Source: Bufo bufo
Lineage: Eukaryota > Chordata > Amphibia > Anura > Bufonidae
Direction of reading: 5' to 3'
Assembly (NCBI RefSeq): GCF_905171765.1
Contig: NC_053392.1
Span: forward strand, 397,448,119 to 397,512,118
DNA length: 64,000 nt
Within the stretch, counting starts at the first letter, position 1. Every line of letters starts with the position of its first letter. The notes under the pieces were generated by a model that was not told the DNA's origin, searched no databases, and saw only the letters and a list, made by a program, of their open reading frames with translations. Shown one piece after another: positions 43,880 through 55,890 of the stretch. The translations under genes and the position numbers were made by a program.

Positions 43880-44106
43880 TGTTCAAGGCCACGTGACAAG
43901 TTATTTTGACACTGCCATTTTTGTGGGGGTATGCCTATCACTGTAGTTGGCTTTTGTTTCAATAAATTTGAGATGAGGAAACCACCATTGCATGCTTCTC
44001 CTTAATGCCCTACTGTCATGATACAGTATCACTGTAGAGTGAACTTTACATTTTCTGTATTTTTCACCCAAAAGCCAAATATCCATAACTTTTTGTGAGT
44101 AGTATA

Positions 44107-44655
44107 TATTATAAATGAAATATCAGCAAGTCATCATTATTTGTTGATCGGTAATACTGATGGTCTGTCCACTAGGTAGATTTGGCTGGAATGGTTTTTG
44201 GTTGCCATCTCAAATTTGATGCGACCTTTACCTAGTGGAAACCCCCAAAAAGTTACCACATTTTGGAAACTACAGCCCTCAAGGAATTTATTGACCTTTA
44301 GAAGTTCCTGGATGTAAAAATTAAACATCACTTCCAATAAAATGTAGCATAAGCCCACATTTTTTTCATTTTCACAAGGGGTAACAGGATGTAATTCACC
44401 CCACAATTTGTGACTCATTTTTCCCTGAATATGACAACATGCCATATGTGGGTGTCAACTTGTCATCTGCTGTTTGGCACACTGCAGGGTTCAGAAGAAA
44501 AAGAGCACCATGTGCATTTGAGGCCTTGGTTAGTGATTTCTCCAGCTGGCAATTGCAAAACAACTCCCAAGAAATGACCACATATTTGAAATCACATCGG
44601 TCACAGAATTTAGGGGTGTAGTAAGCATTTTGACCCCACAGGTGTTTTGCAAAAA
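44107..44655. other. Old non-coding repeat, left part
   Basis: Sequence of the type ccacattttggaaactacag and ttttgcaaaaattaa that resumes at 47851 after the piggyBac derivative. No coding content. Confidence 0.45.
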
Positions 44656-44680
44656 TTAACCACCTCCCGACCGCCTAACG

Positions 44681-45864
44681 CAGGGCTCGACAAATCCCGG
44701 GCGCCAGGTCGCCATGGCGACCAGGAATTTGGTCCTGGCGCTTGGGTATTTGTCAGCCCGTTTTCAAAGATGCGCTCGGCGCGCACCATAATTTCCTGAG
44801 CCAGCACAGTGGAGAAGGAGAGGAGTCCCTCCCCACTGTGCGCGGCTGCCGCTGGCCACTAAGAACAGAGTAGGAGGAGAAGGGGAGGGACTGTGGCCAC
44901 TGCGCCACCAATAAATGTGCCGGCCATATCCTGGCCCCTATGACTGCACGCTGTTAGCCCCACGATGGTATGTTAGTGAGCAGCATTATACTCACGTGCG
45001 CCGTGGCCGCCGGGCGCTCCTTCTTCTGTCTGTGCGGCTCATTGCTAATGCTTATAGCTCCCAGCGATCACGGCGCACGTGAGTATAATGCTGCTCACAA
45101 ACATACCATCGCAGCCAGGACTTCAGTAGCGTCCTGGCTGCCATGGTAACCGATCGGAGCCCCAGCATTACACTGCTGGGACTCCGATCAGAACTGCCCA
45201 CTGCCACCAATGATGGGGGGAGGAGGAGGGGGACCCTGTGGCCACTGCCACCAATGATTAATACTGGGGAGGGAGGGGGGTGGGTTTGTTACCAGAGGGG
45301 GCTGATAAGAGGGAGGAGGGGGAGGGGCTGATCAGAGGCTGGGGGGGGCTGCTGATCAGAGGCTGGGGGGGGGGCTGCTGACCAGAGGCTGGGGGGGGCT
45401 GCTGACCAGAGGCTGAGGGGGGGTGCTGACCAGAGGCTGGGGGGGGCTGCTGACCAGAGGCTGGGGGGGGCTGCTGACCAGAGGCTGGGGGGGGGCTGCT
45501 GACCAGAGGCTGGGGGGGGCTGCTGACCAGAGGCTGGGGGGGGCTGCTGATCAGAGGCTGGCTGCCTTGGTCAGCTCCCTGCTGTTGTGTGCACAAAGCA
45601 CAGGGCAGCAGGGAGTGTGTAAAGTCCTATTCACCCTGATAGAGCTCTATTAGGGTGAATATATGACAAGGGTTCTAGCCCTTAAGGAGGCTAATAGTTA
45701 TTAAATAAAAAGTAAAAAAAATAAATAAATAAAAAAGTTTAAACACCCCCCCCCCCAAATATAGAAAACAATATATCGCACATGCTTAAAATTATATCGC
45801 CATATAGATTTTATGACGCGGCTCCGCCTGGCTCCTAGATTCCAAGGAAATTTGTCAAGCCCTG
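44681..45864. mobile_element. hAT-type non-autonomous element, 8-bp duplication
   Basis: Ends CAGGGCTCGACAAATCCC and GAAATTTGTCAAGCCCTG, bounded by gcctaacg at 44673-44680 and 45865-45872. It carries a G-rich minisatellite and an internal module shared with 28840-29100 and 56160-56410. It encodes no transposase. Confidence 0.9.
45331..45560. repeat. G-rich minisatellite, units of about 23-25 bp
   Basis: About ten units built on gctgctgaccagaggctggg, varying in the length of the G run. Open frames on both strands come from the array. Confidence 0.88.
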
Positions 45865-46243
45865 GCCTAACGCAGGGAAGCGTCCTGCGGGCGGCCGGGT
45901 TATTCTTCCTGGACGCATATACGCGTCATCTCGCGTGAGCCGAGATTTCCTGTAAACGCGCGCTCACAGGATCGCAAGGTAAACAAGCTGATCTACATCC
46001 TGCCAGCGGCGATCATTCGCTGGCAGGCTGTAGATGTGATTTTTTTTTTTAACCCCAGAAAGGTATATTAGACGCTGTTTTGTTAACAGCGTCTGATATA
46101 CCTGCTACCTGGTCCTCTGGTGGTCCCTTTTGCTTGGATCGACCACGAGAGGACACAGGCAGCTCTGTAAGTAGCACCAATCACCACACTACACCCCCAC
46201 CGTCACTTATTAACCCCTTATTAACCCCTGATCTTTCCCCTGT

Positions 46244-46410
46244 AAGGCTCCATTCAGACATCCGTATGTGTTTTGCGGATCCGCAAAATCCGGACACCGG
46301 CAATGTGCTTTCCGCATTTTGCGGATCCGCACATTGCCAGAACTATATAGAAAATGCCTTTTCTGGTCCGCAATTGCGGACAAGAATAGGACATGTTCTA
46401 TAGGCTCTAC
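46244..46410. repeat. Partial MITE within the piggyBac derivative
   Basis: Starts ggctccattcagacatccg and contains caattgcggacaagaatagg as in the MITEs at 14991 and 29104, but lacks a matching right end. Confidence 0.5.
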
Positions 46411-47850
46411 AAAAAAAACGCAGTGTACGCCCGATCAGGCCTGATCTTGTGCGCACACTTGCGTTCAGTCCGCCCCACCACAGTGACAGAATGTATTTTT
46501 TTCTGATCACTGCAAAAAAAAAAAAAAACTTTAAATACCTTAACTTGTGCCCAAAAAAATTAATAAAAAATTCTATGAACTCGCCATGCCCCTCACGGAA
46601 TACCTTGGGGTGTCTTCTTTCCAAAATGGGGTCACTTGTGGGGTATTTATACTGCCCTGGTATTTTAGGGGCCCTAAAGCGTGTGAAGTAGTTTGGAATT
46701 CAAATGCGTAAAAATGCCCTGTGAAATCCTAAAGGTACTCATTGGAATTTGGGCCCCTTTGTGCACCTAGGCTGCAAAAAAAAAAAAGTGTCACATGTGG
46801 TATCGCCGTACTCAGGAGAAGTAGGGCAATGTGTTTTGGGGTGTATTTTTACATATACCCATACTGTGTGTGAGAAATAGCTCTGTAAATGACAGTTTTT
46901 TACATTTTTTTATACAAAGTTGTCAATTTACAGAGATATTTCTCTCACCCAGCATGGGTATATGTAAAAATACACCCCAAAACACATTGCCCTACTTCTT
47001 CTGAGTACGGCGATACCACGTGTGACACTATTTTACAGCCTAGGTGCGTAAAGGGGCCGAAAGTCCAACGAGTACCTTTAGGCTTTACAGGGTTGCTCAC
47101 AATTTAACCCCGCCCAAAATGCCAGAACAGTAAACACACCCCACAAATGACCCCATTTCGGAAAGTAGACACCCCAAGGTATTCACTGAGGGGCATAGTG
47201 AGTCCGTGGGAGATTTTATTTATTTTTTGCCACAAGTTAGCAGAAATGGAAACTTTATGATTATTTTTTTTTTCTCAGAAAGTGTCATTTTCCGCTAACT
47301 TGTGAAAAAAAATCAAAATCATACATGAACTCACCATGCCCCTCCGCGAATAATTTGGGGTGTCTTCTTGCTAAAATGGGGTCATTTGGGGGGTATTTAT
47401 ACTATCCTGCCATTCTAGCACCTCAAGAAACATGACAGGTGCTCAGAAAGTCAGAGCTGCTTCAAAATGCGGAAATTCTAATTTTTGTACCATAGTTTGT
47501 AAACGCTATAACTTTTGCGCAAACCAATAAATATACACTTATTGGATTTTTTTTTATCAAAGACATGTAGCACAATAAATTACAACAAACTTGTATAGAA
47601 ATGTAATTATATTTGAACAATTTTACCAGAAAATTGCGGTCTATTTTGATTAATATCAGAAAAATGAAAAATGTCAGCAGCAATCAAATACCACCAAAAG
47701 AAAGCTGTATTTGCGAGAAAAGGAGGTAAAATTCATTTGGGTGCAAAGTTGCATGACCGAGCAATAAACCGTTAAAGTTGTGAAGTGCCGATTTGTAAAA
47801 AAGGGCCTGGTCACTAGGGGGGTATAAACCTGTGGTCCTTAAGTGGTTAA

Positions 47851-48805
47851 ATTCACAGCAGATGGCGCAAAATGAAAATTTACATTTTTACACAGATATG
47901 CCAATTCAACGCCCAATATGTTGTGCCCAGTATATGCCAGTGTAAAAAAGTGAGCCCTGTTATTATTAAGTCGTCCTTCCTTGTTTTCTAAATAACAGGG
48001 CTCAGGAGTAAAGGAGCACCATGTACATTTAAGACATATTGTAGCGATTTACTCAGCTTGTGTAAAAATGTAAAGATTCTGGGGTGAAAAAATAAATGGA
48101 ACCCATGAGAAGTGGCCGCATTTTGGAAACTACACCGTTCAAGGTATTAAGTGGTGGCATGAGCATTTTGACACCAAAAGTGTTTTGCAGAAATTAATGT
48201 GCAGGGGACTGTGCAAAATGAAAGTTGCAAGTTTTCCCACAGATATGGCATTTCAGTGCCCAGCTTGTGCCATCTAAGACACACCATGGACTTTAAATTG
48301 TTAGGCGGATTCTACTGGGTACTGAAATGCAATAAATATGGATGTAAACCGCTGTTTGAGTAAGCTCAGGGTCCGGAAGGGAAAGACCACCTTTTGGCTT
48401 TTGCAGGGCAGATTTTGATGGACTGATTTACAAGCACCATGTTGCTATTGAACAGCCTTTGGGGTAGTAGTGCAGCCATTCTCTGACAAACAAACGTTTA
48501 TTTTTTTACCTCGGAGCTGTGAGGCCTTTTTTGCTGGATGAGTCCCCATTCTCATTGGTTCTATATTGGGGTACATATGACGATCACTTTTTATCTTGCT
48601 TTTTGGGAAGCAGGATAAAGAAAAGACAATTATGGCTTTGCTTTTTGGGTTTTGTTATTGCAGGGAACCCCCGTGCAGGAAAAATTGCGTTCTTTATTCT
48701 GCCGTCCGATTACAGAGATCTAGTTTTGTTTTTACCACTTTTACACAACTCAATCGCTTGATATTACTCTGTTTGTAAGAAGAGGTGACTGTTCTGGCAC
48801 AATTT

Positions 48806-48838
<33 letters not shown>

Positions 48839-49083
48839 GCGTTCACATGATAAAAAAGGTAGATCATGTGATATTTTTAGAGCTGGTTGCTATAGATAAA
48901 GCAATACCCAATGTCCATTTGCCTTTCCTACAAATGTAAAAGGCTTGATAAGGGTAGAGGGGTGCTATTTTAATGGAAACCATTTTTTACTTTTTATTTT
49001 TGGCCCACTAGGGGACTCAACTTTTGAGGGTCTGCTCCCTTTTACAATGCATAACAATACATAGTGCATTGTAACTGTCAGTA
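47851..49083. other. Old non-coding repeat, right part
   Basis: Continues the repeat interrupted at 44656. Blocks such as tgttttgcagaaattaatg resemble a second, diverged copy of the target sequence. A T-run lies at 48808-48834. No ORF has motifs. Confidence 0.45.
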
Positions 49084-49086
49084 TAA

Positions 49087-49579
49087 GGGTCCATTCACAC
49101 GTCCGTTTTTTCTTTCCTGATCTGTTTCGTTTTTTGCGGAACAGATCAGGACCAGATCTGGACCCATTCATTTTCAATGGGTCCTGGAAAAAAACGGACA
49201 GCACAATGTGTGCTGTCCGTTTCCGTTGTTCCGTTCCGCATGTCCGTTTAAATATAAAACATGTCCTATTCTTTTCCTGAAAAATCGGATCCTGGTACAA
49301 TACAAAGTAAATGGATCCGCAAAAAACGGATGACATACGGATGTCATTCCGTATGTCATCCGTTTTATACGGAATCCGTTCCTGGAAATTACATTTTAAT
49401 TTTTTTTTTTTTTTAAAGAAATCCAAACAACTTTATTTGCTTATTGAAATTTATACATGTTTCCGTTTTTTGCGGATCCGCAAAAAACGGATGACATACG
49501 GAAACATTTTCAGGAACGGATCCGCAAAAAACGGACCGAAAATCGGATTATAGAAAAATACTGACGTGTGAATGTAGCC
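49087..49579. mobile_element. MITE with TAA/TTA flanks
   Basis: Imperfect inverted ends GGGTCCATTCACACGTCC and GACGTGTGAATGTAGCC, flanked by TAA (49084-49086) and TTA (49580-49582). It contains several tgcggatccgca and ggatgacatacgga palindromes. Confidence 0.75.
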
Positions 49580-49582
49580 TTA

Positions 49583-50876
49583 CACTGACAGTTTCCTATG
49601 GGATCCAGTCTGAAGGGAGGCAATTTTTTATCATTACATCTTACTCATTTTTGGCTAAATTCAATTTTTTCAATGGGTCTTTAATAAATGGTCAACAGAT
49701 TCTGCTCTACAGATTTCCCTTTCAGTGAATCTTCAGACTATCTTGCTCTCTGTTTTGCAGAGACCCTCTCAGGCAACTGCTCTGAGGGCTGTATATGTAG
49801 CCCTTATCACTGAACACCTGACAGCTCATAAACACCCATTATGGATAAACTTATCAAACTGATAATATTGTGGCCTAAATAAGTGTTTGAGCAGACAGTA
49901 ATGAAGTAGGTCATATTTACTTTAAAATCTGCAGTGTGAGACTATACTGCAAAATAGTATTTTAATAATTACACGCCTGTACACACCTCACTGCTAAGTA
50001 GATGGAGCCTCAGTTTAAAGAGTTAATGTAACTTTCATCAGGAATAGTAATGGGACTTAAATGATTTTTTATTTTTATTTTTTTTATCACTGTCTCAGCT
50101 ATCCAACTTTCCTGCACAGATGCCCAGCCGGTCTTTGGTTACAAGCTCCAAAATTAAATGCCGTACAGGCAAATAGCCCATGTAGCATTGCTTGATCTGC
50201 AGGGGATCCCTAGAGAATATAAAAGGAGAGTACTGTTATTTTATAGCAATTGCTGCTCCTCATATTGCCTTTTCAAAGCGTTAGAGCCTATTAAACACAA
50301 GAGACGTATAGCAGCGGGTTACACAAGAAGGCAAAATAAAAATCAAGCAGAGAAGGTGCAGAATGGCGGCAGACTGCACGCTCAGGCACGCTCTAGCACA
50401 AAGTGCCAGTATCAAGAGATCTTTCCCAATCAGTGAAGAACAAAGTGCTTGTGAAGTTTTCCAACAGTCTGTCATGGCAAACCTCGGGTATCCTTTCAAT
50501 CACTTCTGCAATATCTGGTGGAAATAGTTTCTAGGAAAGAAGCTAGTAGCACATTGCTGTTAAACTAAGTAAACTGACATACAGAGGCACTTCACACATA
50601 CAGGCTGCCAGCATCTTTCAGAAGGCTCTGACAGTGATTTGTAACCAAGTTCACAAAGTGAAGCAAGGAAAGTTCAAGGTGAATCGAATATTAAGAGTTC
50701 AGAAACTATGAATGAGCTCTTGCAATAAAAAAAATTATAATATAATATATATATAGTTAAAAAAAACATTGTTGGGCTGGGTTCACACCGGAGCTCGCAT
50801 TTTCATTCTGTTCAGTTATTCCAAAACAATGAATATGATGGAAGTGCCAGATACGAATGGCACCTGACAAACTTCC
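49583..50876. other. Low-repeat sequence, possibly unique
   Basis: The stretch 50100-50700 lacks recognisable transposon ends and simple repeats, unlike most of the window. Short open frames on either strand show no known motif. It could be unique or regulatory intronic/intergenic DNA, but nothing here proves function. Confidence 0.35.
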
Positions 50877-50880
50877 TTAA

Positions 50881-52350
50881 CCCCTTAAGGACTCAGCCCT
50901 ATTTCACCTTAAAGACCCGGCAATTTTTTTGCAAATCTGACCAGTGTCACTTTAAGTGGTGATGATAACTTTAAAACACTTTGATTTATCTAGGCCATTC
51001 TGAGATAGTTTTTTCGTCACATATTGTACTTCATGACACTGGTAAAATGAAGTAAAAAAAAATTAATATTTAGGAAAAAAAAAATACCAAAAAATGGCAA
51101 ATTTCCAAGTTTCAATTTCTCTACTTCTATAATACATAGTAATACCTCCAAAAATAGTTATTACTTTACATTCCCCATATGTCTACTTCATGTTTGGATA
51201 ATTTTGGGAATGATATTTTATTTTTTGGGGATGTTACAAGGCTTAGAAGTTTATAAGCAAATCTTGAAATTTTTCAGAAACCCAATTTTTAGGGACCAGT
51301 TCAGGTCTGAAGTCACTTTGCGAGGGTTACATAATAGAAACCACCCAAAAATGACCCCATTCTATAAACTACACCCCTCAAGGTATTCAAAACTGATTTT
51401 ACAAACTTTGTTAACCCTTTAGGTGTTCCACAAGAATTGAAAATAGAGATACAATTTCAAAATTTCACTTTTTTGGCAGATTTTCCATTTTAATACATTT
51501 TTTCCAGTTACAAAGCAAGGGTTAACAGCCAAACCAAACTCAATATTTATGGCCCCTATTCTGTAGTTTACAGAAACACCCCATATGTGGTCGTAAACCG
51601 CTGTACGAGCACACGGCAGGGCGCAGAAGGAAAGGAATGCCATACGGTTTTTGGAAGGCAGATTTTGCTGGACTGTTTTTTTTGACACCATGTCCCATTT
51701 GAAGCCACCCTGATGCACCCCTAGAGTAGAAACTCCAAAAAGTGGCCCCATTTTAGAAACTATGGGATAGGGTGGCAATATTGTTGGTACTAGTTTAGGG
51801 TACATATGATTTTTGGTTGCACTTTTTGTGAGGCAAGATAACAAGAAATAGCTGTTTTGGTACCATTTTTATTTTTTGTTATTTACAACATTCATCTGAC
51901 AGGTTAGATCATGTGATTTTTATAGACCAGGTTGTCACGGATGCGGCGATACCCAATATGTATACTTTTATTTTATTTATGTAAGTTTTACACAATGATT
52001 TCTTTTTTGAAGCCAAAAAATAAATAAATCATGTTTGTGTTTCCATAGTCTGAAAGCCATAATTTTTTCAGTTTTTGGGCGATTACCTTGGGTAGGGTAT
52101 GATTTTAGCGGGATGAGATGATGGTTTTATTGGCACCATTTTGGGGTGCGTGTGACTTTATTGCTTGCTATTACACTTTTTGTTATGTAGGGTGACAAAA
52201 AATGGTTTATTTAGCACAGTTTTTATTTTAAATTTTTTACGGTGTTCATCTGAGGGGTTAGGTCATGTGATATTTTTATAGAGCCGTTCGATACGAACGC
52301 AGCGATACCAAATATGTATACATTTTTTTATTTAAGTTTTACACAATAAC

Positions 52351-52383
<33 letters not shown>

Positions 52384-53928
52384 AGTGTCTCCATATTCTG
52401 AGCCATAGTTTTTTTTATTTTTTTGGGCGATTGTCTCAGGTAGGGGCTCATTTTTTGCGGGATGAGGTGACAGTTAGATTGGTACTATTTTGGTGGGCAA
52501 ACGCCTTTTTGATCGCTTGCTGTTGTACTTTTTTTGATGTAAGGTGACAAAGAAAATGGTTTATTTAGCACAGTTTTTATTTTTTTATGGTGTTCATCTG
52601 AGGGGTTAGGTCATGTGATATTTTTATAGAGCCGGTCGATCCAGACGCGGCGATACCCAATATGTATACTTTTTCCCTATTTTTTACCTTTTTTTTTAAC
52701 TTTATTTGGGGGAAATGAAGTCTTTGTTTATTTTTACTTGAAACTTAAAGGGACACTGACAGGCCAAATCAGCATATATAGTTAGATATATGACATTACA
52801 GGTCTTATAGAGTCTTTTAAAAGCATATAAGTATCGCCCCTGTCCACCTTATAAAGAGCGAAATATAAAGTTTAATAACCTCCTTGTCCGGTCAGCAATC
52901 TGCCCAAGGGGCGGCGTTTCATGTGAAAATGCGCCTAGCCAAACGCTCCCGACTGCCGTTCTTAAGCCTCGCCCAGCTCATCATTATTCACTTCGCTGGG
53001 CGGCGGCTAGAACTCTCCCCAGTCCCGATCCTGCGCATGGGCAATTCAATCCTCTGGGCATCGTTCATGCCCAATCTTCTGCGCCTGCGCCCCGCTGTGT
53101 TCAGATCGCGCATGCGTACACACACAGCCTGCCTGCGTCTTGGAGGCAGCTGCAGCCTCAGCCATGCACTGTTCAGAGCAGCGCTTCAGAGCGCTGCTCA
53201 CTCACATCGTCAAAGGGGTTAATAGTGCATCCCAGAGGATTGAATTGCCCATGCGCAGGATCAGGACTGGGGAGAGTTCTAGCCGCCGCCCAGCGAAGTG
53301 AATAATGATGAGCTGGGTGGGGCTTAAGAACGGCAGTTGGGAGCGGCTAGCTGGGCGCATTTTCACATGAAACGCCGCCCCTTGGGCAGATTGCTGACCG
53401 GACAAGCAGGTTATTAAACTTTATATTTCGCTCTTTATAAGGTGGACAGGGGGGATACTTATATGCTTTTAAAATACTCTATAAGACCTGTAATGTCATA
53501 TATCTAACTATATATGCTGATTTGGCCTGTCAGTGTCCCTTTAATTTTTTTTTTAGGGGGAAATGTTATTTTTTAAACTTTTTTTTTTCCACTATTTTTT
53601 TTGTCCCAATTGGGGACTTGAACGTTTGGGGGTCTAATCCTTTACAATGCATTCCAATACTTCTGTATGGGGACCCGATGGCACACCCGATCACCGCAGG
53701 TAAAAGCCGCAAACCGCAGGTCTGAATTGACCTGCGGTTCATGACGATCGCCGACACACGGGACCCCCCGCGCATTTAGACAAGGTGCCTGCTCAATGAT
53801 TTGAGCAGGCACTGGGTTCCGATCACCACCCGCCGGCGATCGGACCACCACATCACGTAGAGGTACGTCATGGGTCCTTAAAGACTCTGGAACCATGCCG
53901 TATCGGTACATCTCAAGTCCTTAAGGGG
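50881..53928. mobile_element. Large TTAA-flanked non-coding element
   Basis: Ends CCCCTTAAGGACTCAGCCC and caagtccttaagggg, with TTAA at 50877-50880 and 53929-53932. The interior repeats modules such as ggtcatgtgatatttttata and gggatgaggtgacag several times, and hosts a nested element at 52749-53540. No transposase is present. Confidence 0.7.
52749..53540. mobile_element. Long palindromic TTAA element, nested
   Basis: Arms of about 330 bp (52749-53080 against 53215-53540) mirror each other, starting AGGGACACTGACAGGCC and ending with its inverse. TTAA lies at 52745-52748 and 53541-53544. The ORFs in the arms are mirror translations of each other. Confidence 0.85.
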
Positions 53929-53932
53929 TTAA

Positions 53933-54790
53933 ATATAAAGGGGTCTGTGGGTTTTCCATCCCTTGCCTTTTCACATGACATAATGTGGTATGTCAACCAG
54001 ATGCCATGAAAGCCCTGAATGAAGCCTCTGAGGCACATATGAATGTGGACTTCTTATAGTAATAATGCTGGACAAAGCCTACCACCAGCCCTGGAAATAC
54101 AGCCTTGCCAACCTAGTTTTGCCTCAATCTTTGGCCATTTATTGGCCAAGTGCTTACACCTTGTAATGAAAGCACACTCACTGCAATACATACTGTCTTT
54201 TTAGGCAAAGGCGCTCGGACCACTCTGGCCAGGCAGAAAGAGCCAAAAGTGGATATCACCACACACTGCAGTGTACTCCTACTGCAATAGGTTGTTAAAA
54301 ACTGCTTCAGAAATCTACACACGGCAAATCCTTAAGAGCCTAGCCCATTTTTGTTCTTTCCTCCTGACATTCCAATAGCCATGACTTAATTTTTATTCAT
54401 ATAGCAATATGCATTCATATAGAAAAAAAATAATAATTTACATTTTTTTTTTCTTTGCATCGCTTTAACATTAGAGCTGTATGAGGGCTTGTTTTTTTTT
54501 TGCAGAACAGTAGTTTTTATTAGTACCATTTTGGGGTACAAATTTTTAATCAGTGCTATTCCAAATTTTTAATTTTTTTTTGGGGGGGGGGATGTGGGGG
54601 ACCAAATAATGACGAATCGCATGTTATTATTATTTTTTTTTTCTGTTACTGCATACACCAAACAGGAAAAATATTTTTATAATTTTAATAGTTCACACAT
54701 TTTCTGACGCAGCGATATCTGTTATGTTAATTTTTTTGTTTAAGGGACTAGAACCTAGGATCTTTTGATCCCTTGTCCCAGACACCATAA
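53933..54790. other. Old repeat sequence
   Basis: AT-rich, with several T-runs and a G-run near 54585. It appears to be a decayed non-coding repeat interrupted by the Tc1 element. No coding motifs. Confidence 0.4.
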
Positions 54791-55890
54791 TACACTGCTC
54801 AAAAAAATAAAGGGAACACTTAAACAACACAATGTAACTCCAAGTCAATCACACTTCTGTGAAATCAAACTGTCCACTTAGGAAGCAACACTGAGTGACA
54901 ATCAATTTCATGCTGTTGTGCAAATGGGATAGACAACAGGTGAAAATTATAGGCAATTAGCAAGACACCCCCAATAAAAGGAGTGGTTCTGCAGGTGGTC
55001 ACCACAGACCACTTCTCAGTTCCTATGCTTCCTGGCTGATGTTTTGGTCACTTTTGAATGCTGCCGGTGCTTTCACTCTAGTGGTAGCATGAGAGCTGTG
55101 GCAAGAACGTTTGCTGTGTCTGTCAGCGTAGTGTCCAGAGCATGGAGGCGCTACCAGGAGACAGGCCAGTACATCAGAAGACGTAGAGGAGGCCAACAAC
55201 CCAGCAGCAGGACCGCTACCTCCGCCTTTGTGCAAGGAGGAACAGGAGGAGCACTGCCAGAGCCCTGCAAAATGACCTGCAGCAGGCCACAAATGTGCAT
55301 GTGTCTGCTCAAACGGTCAGAAACAGACTCCATGAGGGTGATATGAGGGCCCGACGTCCACAGGTGGGGCTTGTGCTTACAGCCCAACACCGTGCAGGAC
55401 GTTTGGCATTTGCCAGAGAACACCAAGATTGGCAAATTCGCCACTGGCACCCTGTGCTCTTCACAAATGAAAGCAGGTTCACACTGAGCACATGTGACAG
55501 AGTGTGGAGACGCCGCGGAGAACGTTCTGCTGCCTGCAACATCCTCCAGCATGACCGGTTTGGCATTGGGTCAGTAATGGTGTGGGGTGGCATTTCTTTG
55601 GAGGGCCGCACAGCCCTCCATGTGCTCGCCAGAGGTAGCCTGACTGCCATTAGGTACCGAGATGAGATCCTCAGACCCCTTGTGAGACCATATGCTGGTG
55701 CGGTTGGCCCTGGGTTCCTCCTAATGCAAGACAATGCTAGACCTCATGTGGCTGGAGTGTGTCAGCAGTTCCTGCAAGATGAAGGCATTGATGCTATGGA
55801 CTGGCCCGCCCGTTCCCCAGACCTGAATCAAATTGAGCACATAGAATGTGTCGGCAGATAAGAACCATTCGGCCCATCTAGTCTGCCCAA

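Larger units (their letters stand above)
41314..44104 (+). mobile_element. Tc1/mariner element, family B, with three nested MITEs
   Basis: The ends CACTACTCACAAAAAGTTAG and the near-inverse (ccataactttttgtgagtagt) lie next to TA dinucleotides (41312-41313 and about 44105-44106). Subtracting the MITEs at 41405-41849, 42002-42401 and 43014-43477 leaves about 1.5 kb, normal for Tc1. The ends differ from family A. Confidence 0.88.
44660..47846. mobile_element. Deletion derivative of the piggyBac family
   Basis: TTAA on both sides (44656-44659 and 47847-47850). The left end CCACCTCCCGACCGCCTAAC and the right-hand region match the piggyBac at 19892-25091, but the transposase is missing. A hAT element (44681-45864) is nested near the left end. 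The body at 46480-47840 is collinear with 23690-25070. Confidence 0.85.

Noticed and set aside
45258..45653. Proline-rich or glycine-rich proteins
   Set aside because: Artefacts of the G-rich minisatellite inside a hAT element.
50281..50499. Possible conserved exon on the minus strand
   Set aside because: No recognisable protein motif and no clear splice pair.
52884..53405. Pair of similar ORFs on opposite strands
   Set aside because: Mirror translations of the arms of the palindromic TTAA element.
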